NCBI GenBank assembly: GCA_018268895.1
Contig: JAFDVP010000007.1
Location: forward strand, 248,001 to 312,000
Reading direction: 5' to 3'
Source: Acidobacteriota bacterium
Lineage (GTDB): Bacteria > Acidobacteriota > Terriglobia > Terriglobales > Acidobacteriaceae
DNA length: 64,000 nucleotides
Positions 18,464-27,291 of this stretch are shown here, piece by piece (the first letter of the stretch is position 1; each line of letters begins with the position of its first letter). The notes beneath the pieces were generated by a model, which was not told where the DNA came from, made no database searches, and was given only the letters and a program-made list of their open reading frames with translations. The position numbers were made by a program, and so were the translations under genes.

Positions 18464-21400
18464 ATGCGCAAGTTGCCTGGCTGTTCCTTGTTCCTCTTCT
18501 TCCTCTCAAGTTTCTTTCTCTCAAGCTCGATCCTCTTCGGCCAGACGGTCGATACCTCCATCCTTGGATCGGTCGTGGACCCACAGGGTTCGGTCATAGC
18601 AGATGCCACTGTCGTCGTCCGCGCGGACGCTACAGGGCAGGAGAAGACCGTAAAGACCACTGGCGACGGCCAGTATCGCGTGCAGTATCTCGTGCCCGGC
18701 ATCTACACGGTCACCGTCAACGCCGCCGGCTTTGCTCCCACTACGCGCAGCGGAATCCAGCTTGCGCTTTCGCAGCAGGTTCACCTTGACCTGCCAATGT
18801 CGATCAGCGGCACGCAGCAGACCGTCGACGTAAGCGCCACGCAGGCCCTGCTGCAAAGCGAGAACGCCACGCTCGGCACCACCGTCGATACCAACCGCAC
18901 CGTCAACCTCCCTCTTAATGGGCGCAAGTTCAACGACCTCGCCGTGCTCACGCCAGGCGTTCGCGTCTCCAACCCCGACAATCACTCCTCCTCCACCGCT
19001 GGCTCCACCATCGCGTCCAACAGCGGCCGCGGCGACTGGGGCGCAGTGCAGGTGGATGGCATGGTGATGACGAATACGCGCTCGGCCTACGTCAACAGCT
19101 ATCCCTCCGTCGACGCCATCGAGGAGTTCCGCGTGCAGACCGGCAACTTCTCCGCCGAGTACGGCTTCTCCGCCGGAACCAACATCAACGTGCAGTTGAA
19201 GAGCGGCACCAACCAGTTCCACGGCTCGGCCTTCGAGTTCATCCGCAACGACGCGGTCGACGCGCGCAACTACTTCCGCGTCGCCCCGCTCAAGAAGAAC
19301 GTCCTCAAGCAGAACCAGTTCGGCGCAACGCTCGGCGGGCCCATCTACCGCAACAAGACGTTCTTCTTCGCCAGCTACGAGGGCCTGCGCTCGATCGCGG
19401 AGACGCCATCGCTGGCCAACGTGCTCACACCCGCGCAACGCAGCGGCGACTTCTCCGCCTACACCGGAACGCTGCGCAATCCATACACCGGCGGCACCTA
19501 CGCCAACAAGCAGATTCCCGTGAACGCCGTCTCGCAGAACCTGATCAACACCTACATGCCCCTGCCCAACGGCACCTTCGCCGGCGGCCAGAACTACTCC
19601 GGCGCCAGCATCGGCAATCAGTCCAACAACCAGTACATCGGGCGCATCGACCACAAGTTCAACGACAAGAACTCCATCTTCATCCACTACATCTACGGCA
19701 AGCGCGAGTTCCCCGACACCGACGTCAACCCGAACTTCCGCTACACCGGCACCTACCCGATGCACAACGCAGCCATTCAGTACATCCATGTCTTCTCGCC
19801 GTCGCTGGTCAACGAGGCGCGCGCGGGCGTCAATCTTGAACATGTCAAGCAGTTGAGTCTGCGCACCGGAACCAGCTTCACCATCGAATCGCTCGGCATC
19901 AACGGCTTCCTCGTCGGAGGCCCGAACGGCCGGCCGCTCACACCCAATGAAGAGGGCTTCCCGCTGCTCTCCATCTCGGGCTTCCTCGGCATGGGCGACT
20001 CGCGCGCCGCATCGAACCTCGACTACAGCCGCACCTTCATGTTTGCCGACAACATCACCCTCACTAAAGGCAAGCACACGTTGCTCTTCGGCGCCGACAT
20101 CCGCAAGGTCGCAGGCAACGCGACCACCAACAACACGCCCTTCGGCCAGCAGAGCTTCACCGGCGACATGACCGGCTACGCTCCGGCCGACTATATGCTC
20201 GGCGCTCCGCGAACATCGGTCACTCCCGAGGGCGTTCCCATCTCCGCCATCCGCCAGTGGCGTACCGCCGAGTACTTCCAGGACAACTTCCGCCTCAACG
20301 ACAGACTCACCTTCAACCTCGGTGTGCGCTATGAGATCTACGGCGTACCAGTCGACACCAACAACGTCTCGCGCACGCTCGACTTCAGCCAGAACCCCAT
20401 TCAACTCACGCCCGCGCCCGGACAGCGGCTCAACAACGTCTGGAGTATCACCTACAAGGACATCGCCCCGCGCGTGGGCTTTGCCTGGAGCTTCCGCCCG
20501 ACGACGATCCTCCGCGGCGGCTACGGCATCACCTACTACGGCGGGCAGTTCGACAACCTGAATATCATGCAGCTCAACCCTCCAACGGCAGGCTCGCTCA
20601 CCATCACCAACCCTCTCTGCTCGACGACCGCCACCTGCACCACGCCGCCAGTCGCCAGCATTCAGACTCCCGTGCCCGCGTCACTCTATCCCAACCCACC
20701 CTTCTTCAACGTGGTGACGATGCCAGCAGACCGCCGCAGGCCCGACCTCCAGGTGCAGACGTGGAACCTGACGGTCGAACAGCAGTTCGGCCGCGCCGTG
20801 CTCGCCAGCTCCTACGTCGGAACGAAGGGCTCGAACATGGACACCAGCATCCAATACTTCAACTCGCCGCAGCCGGGAGGCACCGGTGCCGTGCAGCAAC
20901 GGCGCCCCTATCCCAACTTCGCCCGCATCCGCGCGCTCGACTTCACCGGAGCCTCCAACTACAACGCGCTACAGGAACACCTCGAGTGGCGCGTCAACCC
21001 GCGCTCCAACATCACCGTCTCCTACGTGTGGTCGCACATGTTCGACAACCAGGGCAACTCCACCAACACCGGAGGCTGCACCTGCCAGGACGTTCGCAAT
21101 CCGCACGAGTGGGCTCCCGGTACCAACGACCAGCGCCACAACTTCGTGTTGGCCTACGTCTACCGCCTGCCCGACTTCACCCAGAGCCGCCTCGCAGGCT
21201 ACGGCATCAATGGGTGGACGCTGAACGGCCTCATCAGCCTTGCCAGTGGAAGCCCGGTCAACGTGACGCAGAGCACCGATGCCCAGAACGTCGACAACCC
21301 CTGGCAGCGGCCAAGCCTCGTGCAGGGCGTCAGCCCCTACGTAGCGAACAAGTCGGCGATCAACGGCTGGTTCAACAAGAACGCCTTCGTCTCCAGCGGC

Positions 21401-21658
21401 CCGGCCTTCGGCACAACGCCGAGGAACTACCTTACGGGTACGGGCGTCAAGACCGTCAGCGTCTCGGTGATGAAGAACTTCGCCATGCCCTACGCCGAAT
21501 CGCACAACCTGCAGATACGCTTCGAGGCCTTCAACGCCCTGAACACTCCGCAGTTCTCCAATCCTGGGGCGTCCTTCGGGACCAGCTCCTTCGGACAGAT
21601 CTCATCCACCAAGATCAACAACCGCGAGCTGCAACTCGCGGCGAAGTACATCTTCTAG
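18464..21658 (+). CDS. TonB-dependent receptor, carboxypeptidase-regulatory-like (Oar type)
   Basis: 1064 residues from ATG 18464, with GGAGG five bases upstream. A very hydrophobic signal peptide (LFLFFLSSFFLSSSILFG) leads to the carboxypeptidase-regulatory domain (TSILGSVVDPQGSVIADAT; LVPGIYTVTVNAAGF), the plug (LNGRKFNDLAVLTPGV; FSAEYGFSAGTNINVQLKSG) and the barrel, ending LQLAAKYIF. It is transcribed away from the glycoside hydrolase, and the two may share regulation. It is shorter than the other two receptors, and the three differ strongly in sequence, so they are not a recent tandem duplication. The ligand is unknown. Confidence 0.93.
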   Translation: MRKLPGCSLFLFFLSSFFLSSSILFGQTVDTSILGSVVDPQGSVIADATVVVRADATGQEKTVKTTGDGQYRVQYLVPGIYTVTVNAAGFAPTTRSGIQLALSQQVHLDLPMSISGTQQTVDVSATQALLQSENATLGTTVDTNRTVNLPLNGRKFNDLAVLTPGVRVSNPDNHSSSTAGSTIASNSGRGDWGAVQVDGMVMTNTRSAYVNSYPSVDAIEEFRVQTGNFSAEYGFSAGTNINVQLKSGTNQFHGSAFEFIRNDAVDARNYFRVAPLKKNVLKQNQFGATLGGPIYRNKTFFFASYEGLRSIAETPSLANVLTPAQRSGDFSAYTGTLRNPYTGGTYANKQIPVNAVSQNLINTYMPLPNGTFAGGQNYSGASIGNQSNNQYIGRIDHKFNDKNSIFIHYIYGKREFPDTDVNPNFRYTGTYPMHNAAIQYIHVFSPSLVNEARAGVNLEHVKQLSLRTGTSFTIESLGINGFLVGGPNGRPLTPNEEGFPLLSISGFLGMGDSRAASNLDYSRTFMFADNITLTKGKHTLLFGADIRKVAGNATTNNTPFGQQSFTGDMTGYAPADYMLGAPRTSVTPEGVPISAIRQWRTAEYFQDNFRLNDRLTFNLGVRYEIYGVPVDTNNVSRTLDFSQNPIQLTPAPGQRLNNVWSITYKDIAPRVGFAWSFRPTTILRGGYGITYYGGQFDNLNIMQLNPPTAGSLTITNPLCSTTATCTTPPVASIQTPVPASLYPNPPFFNVVTMPADRRRPDLQVQTWNLTVEQQFGRAVLASSYVGTKGSNMDTSIQYFNSPQPGGTGAVQQRRPYPNFARIRALDFTGASNYNALQEHLEWRVNPRSNITVSYVWSHMFDNQGNSTNTGGCTCQDVRNPHEWAPGTNDQRHNFVLAYVYRLPDFTQSRLAGYGINGWTLNGLISLASGSPVNVTQSTDAQNVDNPWQRPSLVQGVSPYVANKSAINGWFNKNAFVSSGPAFGTTPRNYLTGTGVKTVSVSVMKNFAMPYAESHNLQIRFEAFNALNTPQFSNPGASFGTSSFGQISSTKINNRELQLAAKYIF

Positions 21659-21685
21659 TACGAACAAACTCTGGCCACAAGAGCC

Positions 21686-21751
21686 GGGCGCCCCATATCT
21701 GGCAACTTCATCGCCAGATGTGGGGCATTCGCGCGAAGCACGAACCGCCGT
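21686..21751. repeat. Family B two-hairpin repeat
   Basis: GGCGCCCCATATCTGGC...GCCAGATGTGGGGC, then TTCGCGC-GAA-GCACGAA. The upper stem is ATCTGGC/GCCAGAT here, against CTTCGCGAC/GTCGCTAAG in other copies. Confidence 0.8.
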
Positions 21752-21855
21752 CTCCCACCCCAACTCCCACCAAAAGATCATTGCTGCCTATGCCACGCCT
21801 GTGAGACTATCTCCCAACGATTGTCGAATCGCTCCCCAGAAGTGAGCGTTGCAGC

Positions 21856-22329
21856 ATGTTTGTCATCAGGGACTGTGAGCACGTAAACGCCCCTATCGAG
21901 CGCTGTTTCCAGCTTTCAACCCACCTGGGGCTGATGGCCGGCAGCATAGGGATGACGCCTGTCTCCCGCACGGGAGCCAGGTCCGAAGGCCTGCTCGACT
22001 CCGGCGACCGCGTCGTCTGGTACGGCTGGAAGTTCGGCCTGCCGCACGTGCACGAGAGCCGGATCGCCACCTACGATCCACCACATCTCTTCCTCGACAC
22101 CATGGAGCGCGGACGCTTCAAGCGCTTCGAGCAGGAGTACAACTTCAGCGAGGTCGGCGGTCACACCCTCGTGCTCGGCTACGTGCGCTACTCCATGCCC
22201 CTCGGCCTGGCAGGAAGAATGGCAGGGCGCCGCCTCGTGCTGCCGCACATGGTCAGGCTGCTGCGTGCGCGCCTGGCGCTGCTCAAACAGATCGCCGAAG
22301 GCGACCAGTGGCGCAAATACCTGCCCTGA
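21856..22329 (+). CDS. SRPBCC-fold ligand-binding protein
   Basis: 157 residues of the START/Bet v1-like (SRPBCC) fold. The opening FVIRDCEHVNAPIERCFQLSTHL is the usual first strand and helix; VVWYGWKFGLPHVHESRIATYDPPHLFLD and the long C-terminal helix (HMVRLLRARLALLKQIAEGD) complete the pattern. The family covers polyketide cyclases, lipid binders and the so-called cell-division inhibitor SULA-like group; no catalytic residues define a function here. It stands alone between repeats, and no strong Shine-Dalgarno precedes ATG 21856. A cytoplasmic location is likely, as there is no signal peptide. Confidence 0.85.
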   Translation: MFVIRDCEHVNAPIERCFQLSTHLGLMAGSIGMTPVSRTGARSEGLLDSGDRVVWYGWKFGLPHVHESRIATYDPPHLFLDTMERGRFKRFEQEYNFSEVGGHTLVLGYVRYSMPLGLAGRMAGRRLVLPHMVRLLRARLALLKQIAEGDQWRKYLP

Positions 22330-22407
22330 TACAGAAAGGGTGGGACGAATCTCCCGCCATCTCTCAATGACCGTCCTCCTGAGCGAGCGCAGGCCCCCGA
22401 TAAATTC

Positions 22408-22550
22408 GTCATCCTGAGTGAAGTCATTGCGAAGCAATGACGCAGTCGAAGGACCTGCATTTTCCCGTCCCGGCACAAAGCAAAAGAACAAATACAGGTC
22501 CTTCGACCGCGCGTTCGCAAAAAACACGAACGCTTTGCTCAGGATGACAA
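22408..22550. repeat. Family A repeat, facing pair
   Basis: GTCATCCTGAGTGAAGTC...GCAGTCGAAGGACCTGCATT, a spacer, then ACAGGTCCTTCGACCGCG...TTTGCTCAGGATGACA. The left unit carries an extra small hairpin (TCATTGC-GAA-GCAATGA) at the place where the other copies vary. Confidence 0.85.
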
Positions 22551-22620
22551 TTTTCTGAGGTGAGGTTATGCAAGAGAAGTTTAATCCTCACACAGGTACC
22601 CAACCGGGAACCGAACCCGT

Positions 22621-23091
22621 TCAGACCGCCCGGTTCCACGGCATGCGCCCCAACAGCGAAGCCATCATGCAGATGTCGCTGACACCCGCAAAAACCAGCC
22701 CCGCGCCCACTGCGGCCGTCGCAAGCAGAAAGTACCGCGAGACCACTATCGCCAGCAGCAGCGTGATCAACACCAGCGATCCGGCGGCCACGCGGACCTG
22801 GCGCTCGAGCGACCACGGCCTCCGCGCAATCGTCACCAGCGGCTTGCCCTGCTCGCGCCACGCCTCGACGCCTCCGGCCAGCACCTCGACGCTGACAAAG
22901 CCCCTGTCCGCAAGCAGCCGACGCGCCTCCTCCGCCCTCCTTCCGCTGCGGCAGACCAGCATCACCGGCTGCGCGCGCTCCCAGGCGGCGCTCGCCTCCG
23001 CCAGCGTGCCCAGCGGCGCCAGTTCAGATCCGGCGATATGGCCGCCTGCAAACTCCGGATACTCGCGAACATCGATCCACCGCAAACTCAT
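22621..23091 (-). CDS. Membrane-anchored rhodanese (YgaP-like, with DUF2892 tail)
   Basis: 156 residues. Residues 1-85 are a rhodanese domain with the active-site loop C47-R-S-G-R-R, which accepts a sulfane sulfur as a cysteine persulfide. Residues about 92-150 are the DUF2892 region with two membrane helices (LVLITLLLAIVVSRYFLLATAA; VGAGLVFAGVSDICMMASLLG). This layout matches E. coli YgaP, a membrane sulfurtransferase. It is divergent from a BigR-like repressor and a persulfide dioxygenase across a 50-base A+T-rich operator region, so the three probably form one sulfide-response unit. Confidence 0.9.
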   Translation of the reverse strand: MSLRWIDVREYPEFAGGHIAGSELAPLGTLAEASAAWERAQPVMLVCRSGRRAEEARRLLADRGFVSVEVLAGGVEAWREQGKPLVTIARRPWSLERQVRVAAGSLVLITLLLAIVVSRYFLLATAAVGAGLVFAGVSDICMMASLLGRMPWNRAV

Positions 23092-23106
23092 CTCGTTCTT
23101 CCTCTC

Positions 23107-23137
23107 TATATCGATATATGATTATATGGTAATATAA
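23107..23137. promoter_or_regulatory. A+T-rich double operator between rhodanese and ArsR genes
   Basis: TATATCGATATA (23107-23118, perfect 12-bp palindrome) and TTATAT-GGTA-ATATAA (23122-23137, perfect arms) lie side by side in the 50-base divergent gap. They are strikingly A+T-rich in high-G+C DNA. BigR-type repressors bind A+T-rich palindromes over the promoter of their sulfide genes, so this is the likely site controlling both directions. Confidence 0.7.
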
Positions 23138-23141
23138 CAAT

Positions 23142-23519
23142 ATGAAGAAGGCAACGAACGGACAGGCGATGAACGAGGCGATGCTCGACCTCGTCGCGCG
23201 CCGCTTCCGCATCCTCGGCGAACCCTACCGCCTGCGCATCCTCCAGCAGCTCGAGCAGGGCGAGCTCTCCGTCGGCGCCCTGGTTGCGGCGCTCGACGGC
23301 AACCAGCCCAACGTCTCCCGCCATCTCCAGGTGCTCTACGACGCCGGACTCGTCAGCCGCCGCCGCGACGGAACGTCGGTCCTCTACGCCATCGGCGACC
23401 CCGTCATCTTCAAGCTCTGCGATCTCGTCTGCCGCAACACCAGCCAGCGCACCCAGCAATCCCTCGACCGCCTGCAGGGAGTATCCTCCCAGCGGACGGC
23501 GCAAAGGAGCAGGCAATGA
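23142..23519 (+). CDS. ArsR family repressor, BigR-like (persulfide-sensing)
   Basis: 125 residues with the ArsR winged helix: LGEPYRLRILQQLEQGELSVGALVAALDGNQPNVSRHLQVLYDAGLVSRRRDGTSVLYAI. Two Cys occur only near the C-terminus (FKLCDLVCRN), four residues apart. BigR and SqrR sense persulfides with two Cys, but at different places, so sensing here may work in another way or the protein may differ from BigR. No Shine-Dalgarno precedes ATG 23142, so a leaderless transcript or a start at ATG 23169 is possible. Its stop overlaps the start of the persulfide dioxygenase gene (ATGA), which implies translational coupling. Confidence 0.85.
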   Translation: MKKATNGQAMNEAMLDLVARRFRILGEPYRLRILQQLEQGELSVGALVAALDGNQPNVSRHLQVLYDAGLVSRRRDGTSVLYAIGDPVIFKLCDLVCRNTSQRTQQSLDRLQGVSSQRTAQRSRQ

Positions 23520-24919
23520 TCAAACAGTTTGAAGTTCCCGGGCTGGCACAGTACTCCTACATCGTCTCCTCCGAGGGCCAGGCCGTCGTCATCGACGCCA
23601 TGCGCGATATCGCTCCCTACCTCGCCTACGCCCGCGAGCACGGTCTCACCATCGCATACGTCACCGAAACCCACATCCATGCCGACTTCGCCGCCGGTTC
23701 AAAGGCCCTCGCTGAAGCGGTCAATGCCGAGCTCGCCCTTAGCGGCTACGATCACGACGAGCTCTACCAGTACGCCATGCCGCACTGCGCGCTCAAGGAC
23801 GGCGACTCGATCGAATTCGGCAGGCTCCGTCTCCAGGCGCTACACACCCCCGGCCACACCCCCGAGCATCTCTCCTTCCTGCTCTTCGACCTGGACGGCA
23901 GCGCCACCGAACCCAGTGCCATCTTCACCGGTGACTTCCTCTTCCTCGGCTCGCTCGGCCGCCCCGACCTGCTCGGCGAAGAGGCCAAGCACACGCTCGC
24001 CCACCAGCTCTACCGCAGCCTGCACCAGCGCATCGCCTCTGTGCCGGACTCCGCGACCGTCTACCCCGGCCACGGCGCCGGGTCGCTCTGTGGAGCGGGC
24101 ATGAGCGAAGGCGGCCAGTCCACGCTCGGCTTCGAACGCCAGACGCAGCACCTCTTCCGCCTCGACGAAGACGATTTTGTCCGGCAGATTCTCGCCTCCG
24201 TGCCGCCCATGCCCGCCTACTACCCCCGCATGAAGCGCCTCAACGCCGTCGGCGCACCCGCGCCTCTCCCGTCCATGCCCAGCCTCTCCGCCGCACAGTT
24301 GCAGCAACAGATCTCCGCCAACCCGGGCAACATCACCCTGCTCGACACCCGCGACGTCGAAAGCTTCGCTACCGCGCACATCCCCGGCGCCATCAACCTC
24401 GCCGCGGGACCCAGCCTTCCGCTTTGGGCCGGATGGCTGCTCGACCCGGAGAAGCCCATCGTCATCATCACCGGCAGCGATGATCGTACCCTGTCCCACG
24501 ACGCCAATCCCCGCACCTCCCTGCTGCGCGTCGGACTCGACCGCATCGCCGGCCAGCTACCCTTCAGCCGCTGGGCCGAGGCAGAGTATGAGACGCAAGC
24601 CACGCCGCTGCTCTCCGCTCCAGAGGCAGCCGCTGCGGCACAGCACGCGGCCCCGCACCCACTCCTCATCGACGTGCGCAACCCCGCCGAGTGGGCCACT
24701 GGCCACATCGCCGGCGCCACAAACATCGCGCTCGGCGACCTCGCGACAAAGCTCTCAACACTCAACCCCGCCCAGCCAGTCATCACTATCTGCGGCAGCG
24801 GATACCGCGCCGCCGCGGCCGCCAGCCTGCTCGCCGCCCGCGGCTTCCAGAACGTAAGCATCATGGACGGGGGCATGGCCGCCTGGGCCGAACACAACCT
24901 CCCCACCACGCACCCCTGA
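23516..24919 (+). CDS. Persulfide dioxygenase-rhodanese fusion (Blh/ETHE1-like)
   Basis: 467 residues. Residues 1-240 are a metallo-beta-lactamase fold of the ETHE1/Blh type, with THIHADF (His53, His55, Asp57), HTPGHTPEHLSF and the late YPGHGAG; such enzymes oxidise glutathione persulfide to sulfite with a mononuclear iron. Two rhodanese domains follow. The first (LLDTRDVESFATAHIPGAINL) has ITGSDDRT where the active Cys should be and looks inactive. The second (LLIDVRNPAEWATGHIAGATNIA) has C-G-S-G-Y-R and looks active. The gene overlaps the repressor gene by four bases and works with the divergent membrane rhodanese in sulfide removal. Confidence 0.92.
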   Translation: MIKQFEVPGLAQYSYIVSSEGQAVVIDAMRDIAPYLAYAREHGLTIAYVTETHIHADFAAGSKALAEAVNAELALSGYDHDELYQYAMPHCALKDGDSIEFGRLRLQALHTPGHTPEHLSFLLFDLDGSATEPSAIFTGDFLFLGSLGRPDLLGEEAKHTLAHQLYRSLHQRIASVPDSATVYPGHGAGSLCGAGMSEGGQSTLGFERQTQHLFRLDEDDFVRQILASVPPMPAYYPRMKRLNAVGAPAPLPSMPSLSAAQLQQQISANPGNITLLDTRDVESFATAHIPGAINLAAGPSLPLWAGWLLDPEKPIVIITGSDDRTLSHDANPRTSLLRVGLDRIAGQLPFSRWAEAEYETQATPLLSAPEAAAAAQHAAPHPLLIDVRNPAEWATGHIAGATNIALGDLATKLSTLNPAQPVITICGSGYRAAAAASLLAARGFQNVSIMDGGMAAWAEHNLPTTHP

Positions 24920-24960
24920 ACACCGCTGCACCCTTCCTCTCTCATTCCAGACGAAGCAGA

Positions 24961-25024
24961 GGTGCCCCATATCTGGCGGTCGTATCGCCAGATACGGGTT
25001 CATTCATGCGAAGCGCTAACCCGC
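24961..25024. repeat. Family B two-hairpin repeat, degenerate
   Basis: GGTGCCCCATATCTGGCGGTC...GCCAGATACGGG, then the TTCATGC-GAA-GCGCTAA remnant of the second hairpin. Several bases depart from the other copies. Confidence 0.75.
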
Positions 25025-25115
25025 CTCCCTCAAGCGCCAGCCTGCCCTGGGCGAGGTCGAATGGAAGCTGCTTTTTCTCTCCCTCCAACATTGGCCGTAT
25101 CATCTACAGAGAGCC

Positions 25116-25928
25116 ATGAAGCCGCGCATCGCCATCCCCGTACCCACCAGCACGAATCTTGAGTACAACGGAAAGTCCTGGCCGATGTATGCCGAGGCCA
25201 TCACCCGCGCCGGCGGCATCCCCGTCGAGATACCGCTCTCGCTCTCGCAGCGCGAGGTCGCCGACCTCATCAACACCTGCCACGGAGTCCTTCTCCCCGG
25301 CTCTCCCGCCGACGTCAATCCGCACAAGTTCGGCCACGAGCCCGCCCCCGAGACCTCACCCGCCGACCCCGCCCGCGAGAACGTCGACGAACTCCTGATC
25401 CAGGACGCGCACAACCTCTACAAGCCGCTCCTCTGCATCTGCTTCGGCACGCAGTCGCTCAACGTGTGGCGGGGCGGGACCCTCGTCCAGCATCTCGCGC
25501 CGATGCCCGTCAACCACCCCGCCGGAAAGACCGTCGCCGTCGCGCACAACGCTGCCGTTGCACCCGACTCGGTGCTCGGCGCAATCGTCGGAGACGGCAA
25601 AGCCTCCGACGGCAAGCCGGAAGCACCAGAGGAGAACGGCTTCCTCTCGCTGCCCATCAACTCCTCGCACCACCAGGCCATCGGTATCCCCGGCGACGGC
25701 CTGCGCGTCGTAGCCCGCTGCCCGCAGGATGCAGTGATCGAAGCGGTCGAAGGCGGACAGGACCCGCACAATCCCAACGCCCACTTCGTCCTCGCCGTAC
25801 AGTGGCACCCCGAGCGCAGCTACGACATCTCCGCCGCCTCCCGCGCCATCTTTGAGCGCTTCGTCAACGAAGCCGCGCAGTGGAAGCCCCGGCCTATCCA
25901 CACCTCGGTGGCAGTAACGACGAGCTGA
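25116..25928 (+). CDS. Class I glutamine amidotransferase-like hydrolase (peptidase C26, PuuD-like)
   Basis: 270 residues. The opening KPRIAIPVPTSTNLEYNGKSWPMYAEAITRAGGIPVEIPL is typical of the gamma-glutamyl-GABA hydrolase family. The nucleophile is C109 in LLCICFGTQSLN; the family usually has C-R-G, and here it is C-F-G. The His-Glu pair of the triad is H231/E233 in VQWHPERS, and NSSHHQAI is a family landmark. Likely action is hydrolysis of a gamma-glutamyl amide in the cytoplasm, though no polyamine genes lie nearby to support a putrescine role. It is a single gene between repeats and an opposite-strand gene. Confidence 0.85.
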   Translation: MKPRIAIPVPTSTNLEYNGKSWPMYAEAITRAGGIPVEIPLSLSQREVADLINTCHGVLLPGSPADVNPHKFGHEPAPETSPADPARENVDELLIQDAHNLYKPLLCICFGTQSLNVWRGGTLVQHLAPMPVNHPAGKTVAVAHNAAVAPDSVLGAIVGDGKASDGKPEAPEENGFLSLPINSSHHQAIGIPGDGLRVVARCPQDAVIEAVEGGQDPHNPNAHFVLAVQWHPERSYDISAASRAIFERFVNEAAQWKPRPIHTSVAVTTS

Positions 25929-25958
25929 AGAGAGTCATCGCATAGCCGAACCAATCAG

Positions 25959-26414
25959 TCAGCCCTGCTTACTGTTCGCTCGCTGAGGCTTCGCGCTGCT
26001 CTTGTGCTTAAGAGACGCCACTTCAAGATTCAGCGCCACCGCCGCGCGAACCAGCGCCTTCAACGCAGCCTCATTAATCTTCTCGCCTTCGCGAATATCG
26101 ATCGCGCGCCGCACATTCCCCTCAAGGCTCGAATTGAAAATTTCCGCAGGGTCATCCAACGAAGCGCCCTTCGCAAACGTCAGCTTCACCACGCTCTTGT
26201 ACGTCTCTCCCGTGCACACAATCCCGCCGCGCGACCACACCGGCACCCCCGGCGACGTCGCCTTCGCCCACTTCCACTCCTCAACAATCTCGGGGTCGGC
26301 CTTCAGAATAATCTCGCGCACTTTTTTGAGCGTCTCACCACGCCAGTCCCCAAGTTCGTTGATCTTCGCGTCAATCGACGCAGATGCAGGCTTCACCGGA
26401 ACGGACTTTTCCAT
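25959..26414 (-). CDS. DUF1801 domain protein
   Basis: 151 residues from ATG 26414, with TTGAGG upstream; a TTG start at 26432 is possible but less likely. The sequence shows the DUF1801 (YdhG-like) pattern: a first helix with DWRGETLKKVREIILKADPEIVEEWKW, a strand with GVPVWSRGGIVCTGETYKSVVKLTFAKGASL, and DIREGEKINEAALKALVRAAVALN. The C-terminus is basic (KHKSSAKPQRANSKQ). Biochemical function in this family is unknown. It lies 20 bases downstream of the orphan gene at 26435 on the same strand. Confidence 0.85.
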   Translation of the reverse strand: MEKSVPVKPASASIDAKINELGDWRGETLKKVREIILKADPEIVEEWKWAKATSPGVPVWSRGGIVCTGETYKSVVKLTFAKGASLDDPAEIFNSSLEGNVRRAIDIREGEKINEAALKALVRAAVALNLEVASLKHKSSAKPQRANSKQG

Positions 26415-26434
26415 ATCTTTGAAATGCCTCAACT

Positions 26435-27073
26435 CTATTGGCTATTTGGGAGTGTGCAAATACTTGTGGTTGTCGCGACTTTGCGAAGGTTCGGAGATCT
26501 CATCAGGCCGTCAAACCACGAGATCAGAGGAGCCAATTTTTTTTCGTTCTCATCCTGCTCCGCCGAAAGTTCTGGACTTGCTCCTTCGCGTTGTATTGCC
26601 TCTATCTTCCCTTTCTTATCCACAAATCGAGACCATGTCGCAAAACCAATTTGTCGCGTGGTGCCATTGAGTCGATTAACCACAATCCGGACCAGATGAC
26701 CAGAATCGCTCGACGCAGGTATTGAGGGATCTGAAAACTCTGGGATATTGTCGAATCTCGAATCTTCCACGATCGCAAGCAAAGATTTTATCTGCGAAGT
26801 GTTTAAAGAGCCCTCGTAATTTGTCCGCTGTAATGGATGCCCTGGTTTAGGTTGTACTCTCGTCTCAATTTGAAAGTGGCCATTGGACGCTACTATCAAA
26901 CACCTGTCGCTAATTGCGGGAACAGACCGCAATGCAATACTTGATTCGTTGATATGGAGCCGATGAACGCTGTTAAGTTGCGCTGCAGCCGAGATAGACA
27001 ACAGGGTGATAGCTGCGCAAACAGCACCCTTACTACCATGTCGTAACAATGCCAACCCTTCAGACCGTTTCAC
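26435..27073 (-). CDS. Secreted protein of unknown function (A+T-richer orphan)
   Basis: 212 residues from a GTG start (27071-27073); no clear Shine-Dalgarno is seen, so the start is uncertain. A signal peptide is likely (basic N-terminus, hydrophobic VCAAITLLSISAAA, cut near AQLNS). The mature part has no motif that I recognise; ISWFDGL and FDNIPEFSDPS may mark a small soluble domain. Only three Cys are present. Base composition is visibly lower in G+C than its neighbours, and codon choice is mixed (ATA, TTT and AAT are frequent), which suggests horizontal gain or an accessory gene. Confidence 0.6.
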   Translation of the reverse strand: MKRSEGLALLRHGSKGAVCAAITLLSISAAAQLNSVHRLHINESSIALRSVPAISDRCLIVASNGHFQIETRVQPKPGHPLQRTNYEGSLNTSQIKSLLAIVEDSRFDNIPEFSDPSIPASSDSGHLVRIVVNRLNGTTRQIGFATWSRFVDKKGKIEAIQREGASPELSAEQDENEKKLAPLISWFDGLMRSPNLRKVATTTSICTLPNSQ

Positions 27074-27133
27074 AGATCAGCAGCCTTTCCCAATAATTAG
27101 AATGTCGCGCCTAGTTACATGGGGCTGTTCCGC

Positions 27134-27285
27134 CGGGTGCCCCATCTTCGCGACGGTTTTATCGTCGCTAAGGTGGGCAATTTTTGCGGTAGCAAAAATC
27201 TAACAGGTTTTATCCTGCTGGGTGCCCCATCTCTGGCGGCCTCATCCAGATGCGGGAACATTCGCACAAAGCGCGAAGCGTTCTT
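27134..27285. repeat. Two family B repeats in tandem
   Basis: GGTGCCCCATCTTCGCGACGG...CGTCGCTAAGGTGGG, then a second hairpin TTTTTGC-GGTA-GCAAAAA in place of TTCGNGC. After a spacer comes GGTGCCCCATCTCTGGCGGCC...CAGATGCGGGAACATTCG. The two tandem copies differ in stem sequence but keep pairing. Confidence 0.8.
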
Positions 27286-27291
27286 AGAACT

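Noticed and set aside
18521..20404. A 627-residue minus-strand frame opposite the third receptor
   Set aside because: Glu/Val/Asp-rich shadow with no motif.
22586..22640. A tRNA-like stretch around CCAACCGGGAACCGAACCC
   Set aside because: The TPsiC-like look is a short chance match; no cloverleaf can be drawn, and the region is the end of the rhodanese gene.
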